A DNA stretch of 64,000 nucleotides from Rhizobium sp. Leaf371 (GCF_001424045.1 NZ_LMQB01000012.1:231637-295636); one strand, 5' to 3'; shown: positions 1 to 8,348, counted from the stretch's first letter. Translations and numbers: made by a program. The notes: generated by a model not told the origin, from the sequence alone.

Positions 1-1003
1 CCCCGCAGGCGGGGAGAAGGTCGCGGCAGCGGGATGAGGGGCCGCTTCGCCGAAAACACCCCCTCAGGGCGCCGCCGCAGCCGCCTCCGCACCGGTCGTC
101 AAGGCAAAGTCCCGCATTTCCTTGACGCTGAGATAGGCCAGCCGGTCGGCCGCCGTTTCCATGGCGCGTTGCCAGAGGCCGGGCTTGATGTCCATGGCAA
201 CGGGTCGGATTTCTGAGCGGTCGATAGAGCGGGGAGGCGGCCCCTCATCCCGCTGCCGCGACCTTCTCCCCGTTCTCACGGGGAGAAGGACCCCCGAACG
301 GCCGCCTCATCTCTCTCCGCCCCAGTCTCGCGGGGGACCTTGGAGCGGGCGTTGGCCACATCTCCCTTCGCCCCGCAGGCGGGGAGACGGTCGCGGCAGC
401 GGGATGAGGGGCGGCGCGGGCTTTAGCTGCTGGATGAGGGGCGGCATCGCCCAAAACACCCCGCTCAGGGCGCCTCCGCCGCCGCCTCCGCACCGGTCGT
501 CAAGGCAAAGTCCCGCATCTCCTTGACGCTGAGATAGGCCAGCCGGTCGGGCGCTGTTTCCATGGCGCGTTGCCAGAGGCCGGGCCTGATGCCCATGGCA
601 ACGGGTTGGATTTCTGAGCGGTCAATAGAGCGGGGAGGCGGCCCCTCATCCCGCTGCCGCGACCTTCTCCCCGTTCTCACGGGGAGAAGGACCCCCGAAC
701 GGCCGCCCCACTTCTCTCTCAGCCCCGGTCTCGCGGGGGGAACGTGGAGCGGGCGTTTGCCACATCTCCCTTCTCCCCGCCGGCGGGGAGAAGGTCGCGG
801 CAGCGGGATGAGGGGCAGCGCGGGCTTTAGCTGCCGGATGAGGGGCCGCTTCGCCGAAAACACCCCGCTCAGGGCGCCGCCGCAGCCGCCTCCGCACCGG
901 TCGTCAGTGCAAAGTCCCGCATCTCCTTGACGCTGAGATAGGCCAGCCGGTCGGGCGCCGTTTCCATGGCACGTTGCCAGAGGCCGGGCTTGATGCCCAT
1001 GGC
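1..1003. repeat. Tandem cassette of about 400 bp: protease 3' end plus RIME-like palindrome
   Basis: The last 43 codons of the protease gene that ends at 869 occur three times in the same orientation: 64-195, 465-596 and 869-1000. Spacing is 401 and 404 bp. Each copy is preceded (plus-strand view) by a RIME-like palindromic arm ending in GCAGCGGGATGAGGGG. Between the fragments lies a second block with the same palindrome in opposite orientation (cccctcatcccgctgccgcg at about 241 and 641). Homology to the intact gene stops almost exactly at an internal ATG (about 1000-1003). Copy 1 lacks about 30 bp present in copies 2 and 3, bounded by GGATGAGGGG repeats, so it looks like a slippage deletion. 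Copy 1 is cut by the window edge. The fragments differ by only a few residues (D/G, K/R, A/P, A/E), so the duplication is recent or kept similar by recombination. Confidence 0.85.
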
Positions 1004-1789
1004 GTCGAGGTGGCGGGTGACGGTGGCGGTGGTGCGCTGGGCTTCGGACATGGCCATTTCCGGCGAGAGCTTTTCGCGCGAGCCGTTGAAGACCTGGTGC
1101 ACGCCGACGACGGCGCCCTCCGCCGCGGTCCGCTCCACCCCGCCCGACAGCACGATCGGGCAGGAGGAGGCGCAGAGCGCGCCTTTGTCGACCAGCGTGT
1201 TCAACTGCCGCTCGCGGATCAGCTTCGACATGGCGAGCGCATCGCCGACGGAGCCGCCGGGCGAATCGAGGCTCACCACCTTCACATATTCGCCGCGCGC
1301 CTCGATTTCCGTGGCGAACCGCGCCGCCGCGCCGGGGTCGATCGCGCCTTTGGCGAGCAGCACGCCGCCCGGCTGCAGCTCGAAGCGGATCGCCTGCCGG
1401 AGGACGTCCGGATCGGTTTTGACCTCGCCGGGCGCATCCTCCGGCTCGCCGGTGGTGAGCGCCGGTGGCAGAACCGGATCGCTGGCCGGGCTCGCCGGAT
1501 CGGTGGCGGGCACGAGAGCGGCCTGCGTGCTGATCGTGCGCCAGTCGATCAGCACGAAGACGACCGCGGTTGCCAGCAGGCCGTAGAAGAAGGCGCGCAT
1601 CATCTGCCCGTCGTCCAGCCGGGCGAGACGTCGCAGCGTCCGCCGCGCGGTGGCGGCAAAGGTTTGGCCCGCGCTCTGGTCGGCGTTTTCTCCGGCGGGC
1701 CTGCGCCGATCCTGCAGCACGCTCGCTCTCTCCGGGCGTGCCGGTCTCTCGCCGCCGGCGGGTGTGCCGTCGTCCGCGGTCAGGCTCAT
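869..1789 (-). CDS. ClpP/SppA-like (COG3904-type) membrane-anchored serine protease
   Basis: 306 aa. Visible: a cytoplasmic Pro/Arg-rich N-terminus (1-63), one membrane helix (about 64-82, FFYGLLATAVVFVLID), then a periplasmic ClpP/crotonase-like domain. Landmarks are SLDSPGGSVGDA (173-184), CASSCP (206-211) and VGVHQVF (229-235). In ClpP-like proteins the Ser after the second block and the following His form the active site, so Ser209 and His231 are the likely pair; the two flanking cysteines (206, 210) may form a disulfide. The ATG overlaps the stop of the upstream coiled-coil membrane gene (ATGA), so the two are translationally coupled. The 3' end has been duplicated downstream. Substrate unknown; the family name is recognised, function is inferred from the fold only. 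Confidence 0.8.
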   Translation of the reverse strand: MSLTADDGTPAGGERPARPERASVLQDRRRPAGENADQSAGQTFAATARRTLRRLARLDDGQMMRAFFYGLLATAVVFVLIDWRTISTQAALVPATDPASPASDPVLPPALTTGEPEDAPGEVKTDPDVLRQAIRFELQPGGVLLAKGAIDPGAAARFATEIEARGEYVKVVSLDSPGGSVGDALAMSKLIRERQLNTLVDKGALCASSCPIVLSGGVERTAAEGAVVGVHQVFNGSREKLSPEMAMSEAQRTTATVTRHLDAMGIKPGLWQRAMETAPDRLAYLSVKEMRDFALTTGAEAAAAAP

Positions 1790-3135
1790 GCGGGCGTTCC
1801 GGCGCGCGGCGCCCGGGGCGGGCCCTTCGAGGCGATGTCGAGGCTCGTGATATTGGTCGGCTCCGTCGCTCCCGCCTCGTTGAGATCCACCGCGTCGCCG
1901 CTGCGGTCCGCCAAAACCTCGGCCCGCACGATCGCCTCGATATCGACCCCGCTGCGGGCCAGCGCCTGCTGCACCGCCATGGCGTCGAGAAGCTCGGCCG
2001 CGGTGATGCGCTGCGCGAACGGCAGGGTCTCCTCCTGCCGGCGCAGCGCCGCATGGACGATGGACAGCATGAAGACGAGGACGGCGGGGAGCAGGTCGAT
2101 CGAGATCGCGCCGGCCCAGCTCGGAATGAAGTCCGAGGCATAGCGCAGCACCGCCTCGGCGGAGGACAGCGGCACGAAGCGCCGGTCGGCCACGGGCTCG
2201 CGCGCGAGAATCTCGTCCGCCGCCGTCGACAGCACCTTGGATTGCGCAGCGACAGAGGAGCGGATCGTCTCCATCACCCGGTCCTGCCGGTTGGCAAGGT
2301 CCGGCGCATCGCCATCCGCGATCGGGGCGATGAAGCCGAGGGAAAGGTCTTCCGCCGCGCGCTTGACGGAGGGCGCGATGGAGGTCTGCTGCAGCGACGT
2401 GATGACGCCGGACAGCGCCACGACTTCGGCCGAGAACTGGTCGGCGCGCGGGTCGATCGCGCCCGGGGCCGAGACCAGCGTGCGCATGGTCTCCAGACGC
2501 TTGCGACCGTCGTCGAACAGCGTGGTGACGCGCTCGCGCGAGGCGGTGATGCCGTTTTCGAGCTCGGTCAACTGCGCGGCCATCTGCGACAGCAGCTGCA
2601 CGACGCTGCCCGCGCCGGTGGTGCCGGTCAGCGCGCCGGTCTCGCGCTCCTGGTCGGCCAGCCTCTGGAAGCGCTCCTGCGTCCGCTGGATGTCCGGCAG
2701 CAGGCTCTGGGCGGCCAGCGCATTCTGGTGCGCCTTGTCGAGATCGGCCGTATAGTCCTCCAGGGTTTCGGCCAGATGCTGCTCGAGGGCGGCCGATCCG
2801 GCAAGCGCTGCCGCGTTCAGCCAGCTCGACATGGCGATGATCATGGCGCAGCCGAGCGCCATCACGCCGATCATCGCGCCGCGCCCGGCGGTGCCGGTGA
2901 CATGCGGATAGAACCGCGCCATGTAGCTCCAGAACGCATAGATCGCGACGGAGACGGCGGAGGAATAGATCAGGGCGGCGAAGAACACGGCGGTGGCCGA
3001 CCCGTCGAGGATCGAGCGGACGCCGAGATAGGTATAGACGCCCGAGGCGAGCGCCAGCACGGCCAGCGCAAACCGCGTCATGGTCTCGACGGCCTCGATG
3101 CCGTCCTGCAATCGATGCGAAGCGCCTAGCGCCAT
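1786..3135 (-). CDS. Coiled-coil membrane protein, partner of the ClpP-like protease
   Basis: 449 aa, no named family recognised. Visible: three N-terminal membrane segments (about 20-40, 47-70, 83-105), a long periplasmic helical region rich in Gln/Glu/Ala with coiled-coil character (about 115-300, repeated L..Q...L spacing), a further hydrophobic segment near 340-360 (AISIDLLPAVLVFMLSIVHA), and a cytoplasmic Pro-rich tail. The architecture resembles a membrane sensor or scaffold. It is the first gene of a two-gene operon and its stop overlaps the protease start. A perfect CtrA box lies 28-42 bp upstream of the start, so cell-cycle control is likely. Inference: adaptor or substrate-presenting partner for the protease. 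Confidence 0.75.
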   Translation of the reverse strand: MALGASHRLQDGIEAVETMTRFALAVLALASGVYTYLGVRSILDGSATAVFFAALIYSSAVSVAIYAFWSYMARFYPHVTGTAGRGAMIGVMALGCAMIIAMSSWLNAAALAGSAALEQHLAETLEDYTADLDKAHQNALAAQSLLPDIQRTQERFQRLADQERETGALTGTTGAGSVVQLLSQMAAQLTELENGITASRERVTTLFDDGRKRLETMRTLVSAPGAIDPRADQFSAEVVALSGVITSLQQTSIAPSVKRAAEDLSLGFIAPIADGDAPDLANRQDRVMETIRSSVAAQSKVLSTAADEILAREPVADRRFVPLSSAEAVLRYASDFIPSWAGAISIDLLPAVLVFMLSIVHAALRRQEETLPFAQRITAAELLDAMAVQQALARSGVDIEAIVRAEVLADRSGDAVDLNEAGATEPTNITSLDIASKGPPRAPRAGTPA

Positions 3136-3162
3136 GGAGCATTCCCCCGGGTTTCGAAAGTC

Positions 3163-3177
3163 TTAACAGAGGCTTAA
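3163..3177 (-). promoter_or_regulatory. CtrA-type box TTAA-N7-TTAA
   Basis: The minus strand reads TTAAGCCTCTGTTAA, an exact match to the alphaproteobacterial CtrA full site (TTAA-N7-TTAA), 28 bp upstream of the coiled-coil membrane gene start at 3135. At this distance it would overlap the promoter, compatible with direct activation or repression. Assignment rests on motif match only. Confidence 0.6.
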
Positions 3178-3483
3178 GAAACGGGCGAAATGAAGGCCCG
3201 CCAGTCACAACTGCGGGAGGGAGGGCAGGCTTTCCGACCGGACGGACGTCGGGTCGCTAGAAACCGGGTCGAGCCCGGAAGGACGCAAGGGTGAGGGCCC
3301 GTTCCATCATGGCCGTCGCCACCCCGAACGCGGGTCGCCGCCGCCGCCCAGCCTCGCCCGGAGAAAACCATTCCGCGCGGTGCGGTGAATTTAGCGGCGG
3401 CGCCGGTTGCCTCCGGCGAGGGGGGTGCCTATGTTCCCCTGACGATTTCGCGAATGAATTCCGATGCCAAGAGGAGAACCGCC
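3178..3483. other. Intergenic region between divergent genes
   Basis: About 300 bp between the CtrA box and sodB. No convincing ORF. It holds the sodB Shine-Dalgarno (GAGGAGA, about 3471-3477) and several short GC-rich inverted repeats (for example GCCGG-TTGCCT-CCGGC near 3401). No recognisable Fur/Irr box was found by eye. Confidence 0.4.
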
Positions 3484-4083
3484 ATGGCTTTCGAACTTCC
3501 CCCGCTGCCCTATGATTACGATGCGCTTGCGCCCTACATGTCGCGCGAGACGCTGGAATATCATCACGACAAGCACCACCAGGCCTATGTGACGGCCGGC
3601 AACAAGCTGGCGGAAGAGGCCGGCCTTGCCGATCTCTCGCTCGAGGAGATCGTCAAGAAGTCCTACGGCACCAACCAGCCGCTGTTCAACAATGCCGGCC
3701 AGCACTACAACCATCTGCACTTCTGGAAGTGGATGAAGAAGGGCGGCGGCGGCACCTCGCTGCCGGGCAAGCTCGACGCGGCGATCAAGTCCGACCTCGG
3801 CGGCTACGACAAGTTCAAGGCCGATTTCATCGCGGCCGGCGTCGGCCAGTTCGGCTCGGGCTGGGCCTGGCTCGCCGTCAAGGACGGCAAGCTGCAGATC
3901 GCCAAGACCCCGAACGGCGAAAACCCGCTGGTCCACGGTGCCACGCCGGTGCTTGGCGTCGATGTCTGGGAACATTCCTATTACATCGACTACCGCAACG
4001 CCCGCCCGAAGTACCTGGAAGCCTTCATCGACAACCTGATCAACTGGGACTACGTCTTGGAGCTTTACGAAAAGGCCGCCTGA
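3484..4083 (+). CDS. sodB: Superoxide dismutase, Fe type
   Basis: 199 aa, normal length for Fe/Mn-SOD. It converts superoxide to oxygen and peroxide in the cytoplasm. Metal ligands are visible: His27 (LEYHHDKHH), His77 (AGQHYNH), Asp160 and His164 (DVWEHSYYIDY). Gln73 in the N-terminal half is the position typical of Fe-type enzymes (Mn types carry the Gln in the C-terminal domain). The start at 3484 is chosen because GAGGAGA lies 7 bp upstream and because the family begins FELPPLPY; the open frame extends upstream to 3385 without homology. Monocistronic, followed by a strong terminator. Confidence 0.97.
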   Translation: MAFELPPLPYDYDALAPYMSRETLEYHHDKHHQAYVTAGNKLAEEAGLADLSLEEIVKKSYGTNQPLFNNAGQHYNHLHFWKWMKKGGGGTSLPGKLDAAIKSDLGGYDKFKADFIAAGVGQFGSGWAWLAVKDGKLQIAKTPNGENPLVHGATPVLGVDVWEHSYYIDYRNARPKYLEAFIDNLINWDYVLELYEKAA

Positions 4084-4101
4084 TCAGGCCCTGAGAATCG
4101 G

Positions 4102-4132
4102 AAAAGCGGGGCCCTCGGGTCCCGCTTTTTTC
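4102..4132 (+). terminator. Rho-independent terminator of sodB
   Basis: Stem AAAAGCGGG / CCCGCTTTTT with a GC-rich loop and a run of six T, 19 bp after the sodB stop. Confidence 0.85.
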
Positions 4133-4210
4133 ATGCCCGCAGCCTTCGCACCCTCACACGTCGAGCGGCCTGCCTCGACATCCTGTCGAGGTCTCATGGA
4201 GGTGAGAACC

Positions 4211-4585
4211 GTGACCGAAGTGCCGAACCTTCATCAGATACGAGCGCTTGAAGAGGCGCTTCACAAGCCTGAGATCAGGCGTTCCAGAGAGGCCGTGGAA
4301 CCGCTGCTTGCAGCAGGCTTTGTGGAGTTTGGCGCATCCGGCAAGGTTTACGATCGTCCGACCGTGATCGCGCTTCTCGCACAGGAGAGCGGCGGCGATG
4401 ACGGTGATCTCCGAACGTCGAACTACGTTTTGACGCCCATATCGAGCGATGCCGTGCTTCTCACCTACGAGACTGAGCAGTCGTATGGAGATTGTTCGAT
4501 GCGTCGTGTCCTGAGGAGCTCCGTCTGGAAAAACGACGGAATACATTGGCAAATGCTGTTCCATCAGGGCACGATCAAGGGATAA
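4211..4585 (+). CDS. SnoaL/DUF4440-like small protein
   Basis: 124 aa from GTG 4211, which has GGAGGTGA 5-6 bp upstream; an in-frame ATG at 4196 is the alternative (129 aa). The sequence (RALEEALHKPEIRRSREAVE, then LLAAGFVEFGASGKVYDR, then VLLTYETEQ, then SSVWKNDGIHWQMLFHQG) matches the NTF2-like/DUF4440 pattern: an alpha+beta cone with a final W-x-x-x-x-H strand. Such proteins often act on small ligands or as binding modules; no catalytic assignment is possible. G+C seems lower than in the neighbours, which may point to later acquisition. Monocistronic between sodB and the phosphoesterase. Confidence 0.75.
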   Translation: MTEVPNLHQIRALEEALHKPEIRRSREAVEPLLAAGFVEFGASGKVYDRPTVIALLAQESGGDDGDLRTSNYVLTPISSDAVLLTYETEQSYGDCSMRRVLRSSVWKNDGIHWQMLFHQGTIKG

Positions 4586-4660
4586 TTTGAACGGAGGCCG
4601 ATCCGGCCTTGTCCACACCCTGTCATGCTCCCGTCACCCATCATCGCTACGTCGCGCGCC

Positions 4661-5518
4661 ATGGAACACAGCAGACGTGAAACGCCCCTCCTGCGCCTCG
4701 GCATCATCGCCGATCCGCAATATGCCGATCTCGACCCCAATCTTGCGCTCGACCGGCATTTTCGCCAGTCCCTCGGCAGGCTGGAGGAGGCGATCGCGCT
4801 GTTCAACGGGCGCGCGCTCGATGCCGTGGTCACGCTCGGCGATCTGATCGATCGCGACTGGGCGAGCTTCGATCCGGCGCTGGCGGTCTATCGGCGTCTG
4901 CGGCATCGGGCGATCTTCCTGCCCGGCAATCATGATTTCGCGGTCGCGCCGGAGCATCTGGGCGACGTGCACCGACGCCTCGGCATGCCCGCGCATTATC
5001 ATGACCTGCTGATCGCCGGCCACCGGATCGTCGTGCTCGACGGCAGCGAGGTCAGCCTGTTTGCCGTGCCGGACGGCCATCCGCGGCGCGAACAGGCGAA
5101 AGCCCGGCTGAAAGCGCTGACGGCTGCCGGCGCCGCCAATGCGCAGCGCTGGAACGGCGGCCTCGGCGAGGCGCAGTTCGCCTGGCTCGGCGAGGTGCTG
5201 GAGCAGGCCCGCGAGGAGGACGAGCCGGTCGTGCTTCTCTGCCATTATCCGGTCGCGCCCGAAAACGCGCATGATCTCTGGGACGCCCAGCGCCTGCTCG
5301 ATCTCCTCGCGCCCTATGAGAATGTCCGCGCCTATCTCTGCGGTCACAATCACGCCGGCAATGCCGTCACGCGGGACGGCACCCATTTCGTCACGTTCCG
5401 CGGCATGGTCGACACGCCGGACCGCAATGCCTTCGCCGTTCTCAGCCTCTACGAAGACCGGCTGGAAATCGAAGGGTTCGGCCGGGAGGAAAGCCGCGTC
5501 CTGCAAAGCTGTGTGTAA
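4661..5518 (+). CDS. Calcineurin-like metallophosphoesterase
   Basis: 285 aa. Motifs of the dinuclear metallophosphoesterase fold are all present: D-x-Q (LGIIADPQYAD), GDLIDRD, GNHD (LPGNHDFA), a C-H-Y-P block (LLCHYPVAP) and GHNHAGN. The D-x-Q first motif and overall length resemble Mn-dependent ADP-ribose/CDP-alcohol diphosphatases, so a nucleotide-diphosphate substrate in the cytoplasm is plausible, not shown. No signal peptide. Start is uncertain: ATG 4661 or ATG 4625, neither with a clear Shine-Dalgarno; 4661 is closer to the conserved N-terminus. The beta-lactamase gene follows after about 110 bp. Confidence 0.88.
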   Translation: MEHSRRETPLLRLGIIADPQYADLDPNLALDRHFRQSLGRLEEAIALFNGRALDAVVTLGDLIDRDWASFDPALAVYRRLRHRAIFLPGNHDFAVAPEHLGDVHRRLGMPAHYHDLLIAGHRIVVLDGSEVSLFAVPDGHPRREQAKARLKALTAAGAANAQRWNGGLGEAQFAWLGEVLEQAREEDEPVVLLCHYPVAPENAHDLWDAQRLLDLLAPYENVRAYLCGHNHAGNAVTRDGTHFVTFRGMVDTPDRNAFAVLSLYEDRLEIEGFGREESRVLQSCV

Positions 5519-5626
5519 GTTCTGAGTTTCGAAGAACGGCCGGAGCCCGTGCGGCAGGCGCCGCATTCATGCCGCCTTTTGCCGCATCCTGCCGGGGCAT
5601 CCTCCTCTCCCGAAAGGACATTCCGC

Positions 5627-6451
5627 TTGCATCGTCCCGCTCTCGCCTTCGCCCTGTTCGCAGCTTTCGCCTCCACCGCTTGGGCTGCGGATGACATCGA
5701 CGTCACCTGCACCATCATGCTCGATGCGGCCACGGGCAGTGTGCTGATCGAGGAGGGCGACTGCGCCACGCGCACCACGCCGGCCTCCACCTTCAAGATC
5801 CCGCTGGCGCTGATCGGCTACGACACGCATGTCCTGAAAGACGAGACGACGCCGGTGCTGTCCTACCAGAAGGGCGATCCGGACTGGGGCGGGGCCAACT
5901 GGCTGCGCGACACCAACCCGACCGACTGGCTGCGCTATTCCGTCGTCTGGTATTCCCAGCGCATCACCCGCGATCTCGGCCGCGACAGGCTGGAGCGCTA
6001 CGCGCGCGAGCTGAATTACGGCAATGCCGATTTTTCCGGCGATCCCGGTTTCGACAACGGCCTGGAGCGCGCCTGGATCGCCTCCTCGCTGCAGATCTCG
6101 CCGCGCGAGCAGGTCGCCTTCCTGCGCGGCCTCGTCAACGGCACCCTGCCAGTCGGTGCCGAGGCGATCGAGAAGACCCGGCGGATCGTGGAAACGCGCG
6201 CGATCGGCGGCTGGACGCTGCACGGCAAGACGGGAGCGGCCTTTCCGCGCCGGGCGGATCGCAGCTTCGATTATGCCCATGGCTGGGGCTGGTATGTCGG
6301 CTGGGCCGAAGAGAAAGCGGCAAACGACCGGCCCGTGGTCTTCGCCCGGCTGATCCGCACGCGCGAAAAGACCGAGACCTCGCCCGGCGTGCTGACGCGC
6401 GACGCGCTTCTGGCCGAATGGCCGCACCTGTCGCGCACGTTTGGCCGCTGA
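5627..6451 (+). CDS. Class D beta-lactamase (OXA-type), TTG start
   Basis: 274 aa from TTG 5627. This start is preferred because AAAGGA sits about 10 bp upstream and because it places a clean signal peptide first (HRPALAFALFAAFASTAWA, cleavage after AWA). Active-site motifs of class D enzymes are complete: STFK (Ser54, Lys57), SVV (105-107, the S-x-V box), YGN (131-133) and KTG (201-203). The Trp-rich GWGWYVGW segment after KTG also fits. Expected to be periplasmic and to hydrolyse penicillins; spectrum cannot be read from sequence. The open frame extends upstream to 5549 but that part is not family-like. It looks like an intrinsic chromosomal gene: no mobile element nearby. Confidence 0.92.
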   Translation: MHRPALAFALFAAFASTAWAADDIDVTCTIMLDAATGSVLIEEGDCATRTTPASTFKIPLALIGYDTHVLKDETTPVLSYQKGDPDWGGANWLRDTNPTDWLRYSVVWYSQRITRDLGRDRLERYARELNYGNADFSGDPGFDNGLERAWIASSLQISPREQVAFLRGLVNGTLPVGAEAIEKTRRIVETRAIGGWTLHGKTGAAFPRRADRSFDYAHGWGWYVGWAEEKAANDRPVVFARLIRTREKTETSPGVLTRDALLAEWPHLSRTFGR

Positions 6452-6650
6452 CGCCGGACCCGCCTTGCCGCCTGTCGGCCCGCCGTTATGTATCTGCGAT
6501 GTCGCAAAGATTTTACTTTCAACGCGATCAGAAGATGCCAAGATGCCTGCGACGAAATGACCGTGCCTGCGGGCAGGATTCGGTCGTCTCGCTCGGCCAT
6601 GAATGACGGAGAGACGCCCGCAACGCGCGTCGATACCAGAGAGGACTCCC

Positions 6651-7085
6651 ATGAAACTGAGAACCATGTTTCTCGCCGCGGCCCTGACGGGGCTTGCTGC
6701 AGGCGCGGTCACGGCGGCAGAGCCGCAAGAGGTGCGCGAAGGCCTGATGAAGAAGATCGGCGGCTCCATGGGCGCGCTGTCGGCCATCGCCAAGGGCCAG
6801 AAGCCTTATGATGCCGAGGTGGTCAAGACGTCGCTGACGACGATCAGCACCAGCATCAAGGCCTTCCCGGATCAGTTCCCGGCGGGATCGGAAGCCAACT
6901 CCGAGGCAAGCCCGAAGATCTGGGAAAACAAGGCCGATTTCGACGCCAAGGCTGCGAGCCTCGCCAAGGATGCCGACCTGGTTCTGGCGCAGCTGCCCGC
7001 CGACCCGGCCGCCCTCAGCCTTGCCATCGGCAAGCTCGGCCCCCATTGCGGCGACTGTCACCAGGTCTACCGCGTCAAGAAGTAA
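6651..7085 (+). CDS. Cytochrome c' (c-556 type), periplasmic
   Basis: 144 aa. Signal peptide (MKLRTMFLAAALTGLAAGAVTAA), then a four-helix-bundle sequence with the single haem motif CGDCH at the C-terminus, the hallmark of cytochrome c'/c-556. Such proteins bind NO or act as small electron carriers. GAGAGGA lies just upstream of ATG 6651, supporting this start over the longer open frame. Followed by another c-type cytochrome gene about 310 bp downstream; the haem of both would need the Ccm system, whose ccmI gene is at the right end of the window. Confidence 0.93.
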   Translation: MKLRTMFLAAALTGLAAGAVTAAEPQEVREGLMKKIGGSMGALSAIAKGQKPYDAEVVKTSLTTISTSIKAFPDQFPAGSEANSEASPKIWENKADFDAKAASLAKDADLVLAQLPADPAALSLAIGKLGPHCGDCHQVYRVKK

Positions 7086-7396
7086 GCGGTAGACCGGAGA
7101 CGGGCTTTTTTCCGATCGCCATCGAGGCGGCGCAGCTCCGGCCGTGCCGTCCCGCCCGCCTGCCGTCCCACGCGCGTTCCATCCTGGCCGTGTGGCGGCG
7201 TGCCGCGCGAGGACCGTGCGGCCCGTCGCGGCCGCATCCGATGACCGCCAACGCGCGCCGGCGGACGGCTTTCCCCCCAGCGGACGGCTTTCCCCAAAGA
7301 CCGCCCGCCCTATCTCCCTGCGGATCATCGTCCGACCGTAACGGCGCTGCGGTTCCCTCCTGAAACCCCGGCGCCCCGACAACAAGGATCTGCCGC
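7086..7396. other. Intergenic region with short direct repeat
   Basis: No supported gene. It contains a perfect 16-bp direct repeat, GCGGACGGCTTTCCCC, at 7261-7276 and 7280-7295 (period 19 bp). The downstream cytochrome gene has AAGGA about 10 bp before its ATG. Confidence 0.5.
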
Positions 7397-8311
7397 ATGG
7401 CCCGTCGCGCTCGGAAATTCGTCTCGACCATGCTGTTTCTGGGGGTGGTGGTGGCCGGCGGCGCCTGGTTCGTCACCAAGCCCGAGCCCTGGCCCGCCGC
7501 GCATTGGGACGGCCTCGGCGAACCGGACCTCGGTCATGGCGAGCAGGTGTTCTGGGCCGGGGGCTGCACGAGCTGTCACGCGGCGCCGGGATCGGAAGGC
7601 GATGCCAAGCTGGTGCTGACCGGCGGGCTGCCGCTGAAAAGCCCGTTCGGCACCTTCCACGTGCCCAATATCTCGCCCGATGAGACCGCCGGCATCGGCG
7701 GCTGGACGCTCGCCCAGTTCGGCGATGCCATGACGCGCGGCGTCGGCCCGGATGGCGAGCACCTCTACCCCTCGTTTCCCTACGGCTCCTATGCCCGGCT
7801 GACCCAGAAGGACGTCAACGACCTCTTCGGCTATATCAAGACGCTGCCGAAGAGCGCCAATGTCGCGCCGCCGCACGAACTGCCGTTCCCCTTCGACATC
7901 CGGGCATCGCTTGGCGGCTGGAAGCTGCTGTTCTACAGCGACAAGCCGCGCGTGCCGATCGACCAGGCGAATGCCAAGCTGGTGCGCGGCCAGTATCTGG
8001 TCGAAGGCCCCGGCCATTGCGGCGAATGCCACACGCCGCGCAATGCGCTGGGCGGCTTCAAGGCCGACCTCTGGCTTGCCGGCGCGCCGAACCCGGAAGG
8101 CGAGGGCCAGATCCCCAACATCACCCCCGGCTCCAAATCCATCGGCAGCTGGAGCGAAGCCGACATCGCCAACTACCTCGAAACCGGCTTTACCCCCGAT
8201 TTCGACAGCGCCGGCGGCTCCATGGTCGAGGTCCAGCAAAACATTGCCAAACTCCCCGCCGCCGACCGCGAAGCGATCGCCGCCTATCTGAAGGCGGTGC
8301 CGGCGCGGTAG
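7397..8311 (+). CDS. Dihaem cytochrome c, membrane-anchored
   Basis: 304 aa. An uncleaved-looking N-terminal helix (FVSTMLFLGVVVAGGAWFV) anchors it; two CxxCH haem sites follow (CTSCH near 57-61, CGECH near 209-213). The two cytochrome c domains and motifs such as PNISPDETAGIGGWT and PNITPGSKSIGSWSEADI are typical of the electron-acceptor cytochrome subunits of membrane alcohol/gluconate/aldehyde dehydrogenases. No dehydrogenase gene adjoins it; the PQQ glucose dehydrogenase at 12414 is a quinone-reducing type that needs no cytochrome subunit, so the redox partner is unknown. Confidence 0.9.
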   Translation: MARRARKFVSTMLFLGVVVAGGAWFVTKPEPWPAAHWDGLGEPDLGHGEQVFWAGGCTSCHAAPGSEGDAKLVLTGGLPLKSPFGTFHVPNISPDETAGIGGWTLAQFGDAMTRGVGPDGEHLYPSFPYGSYARLTQKDVNDLFGYIKTLPKSANVAPPHELPFPFDIRASLGGWKLLFYSDKPRVPIDQANAKLVRGQYLVEGPGHCGECHTPRNALGGFKADLWLAGAPNPEGEGQIPNITPGSKSIGSWSEADIANYLETGFTPDFDSAGGSMVEVQQNIAKLPAADREAIAAYLKAVPAR

Positions 8312-8312
8312 T

Positions 8313-8329
8313 GCTTGCAGAAACTGCAA
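8313..8329. promoter_or_regulatory. Inverted repeat before hicAB (candidate operator)
   Basis: CTTGCAG-AAA-CTGCAAG: a perfect 7-bp inverted repeat with a 3-bp spacer, ending 19 bp before the hicA start and immediately after the cytochrome stop. A ribbon-helix-helix HicB would be expected to bind such a site. Assignment is by position and symmetry only. Confidence 0.55.
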
Positions 8330-8348
8330 GCATGACGTAGGATCGGCC

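Noticed and set aside
1-1003. CRISPR-like repeat array
   Set aside because: Long 400-bp units with coding fragments and palindromes, not short repeats with unique spacers.
465-2141. Minus-strand 558-codon frame over the protease gene
   Set aside because: Different frame from the gene (869-1789); Arg/Ser/Pro-rich, no ClpP-like motifs before the fragment 465-596.
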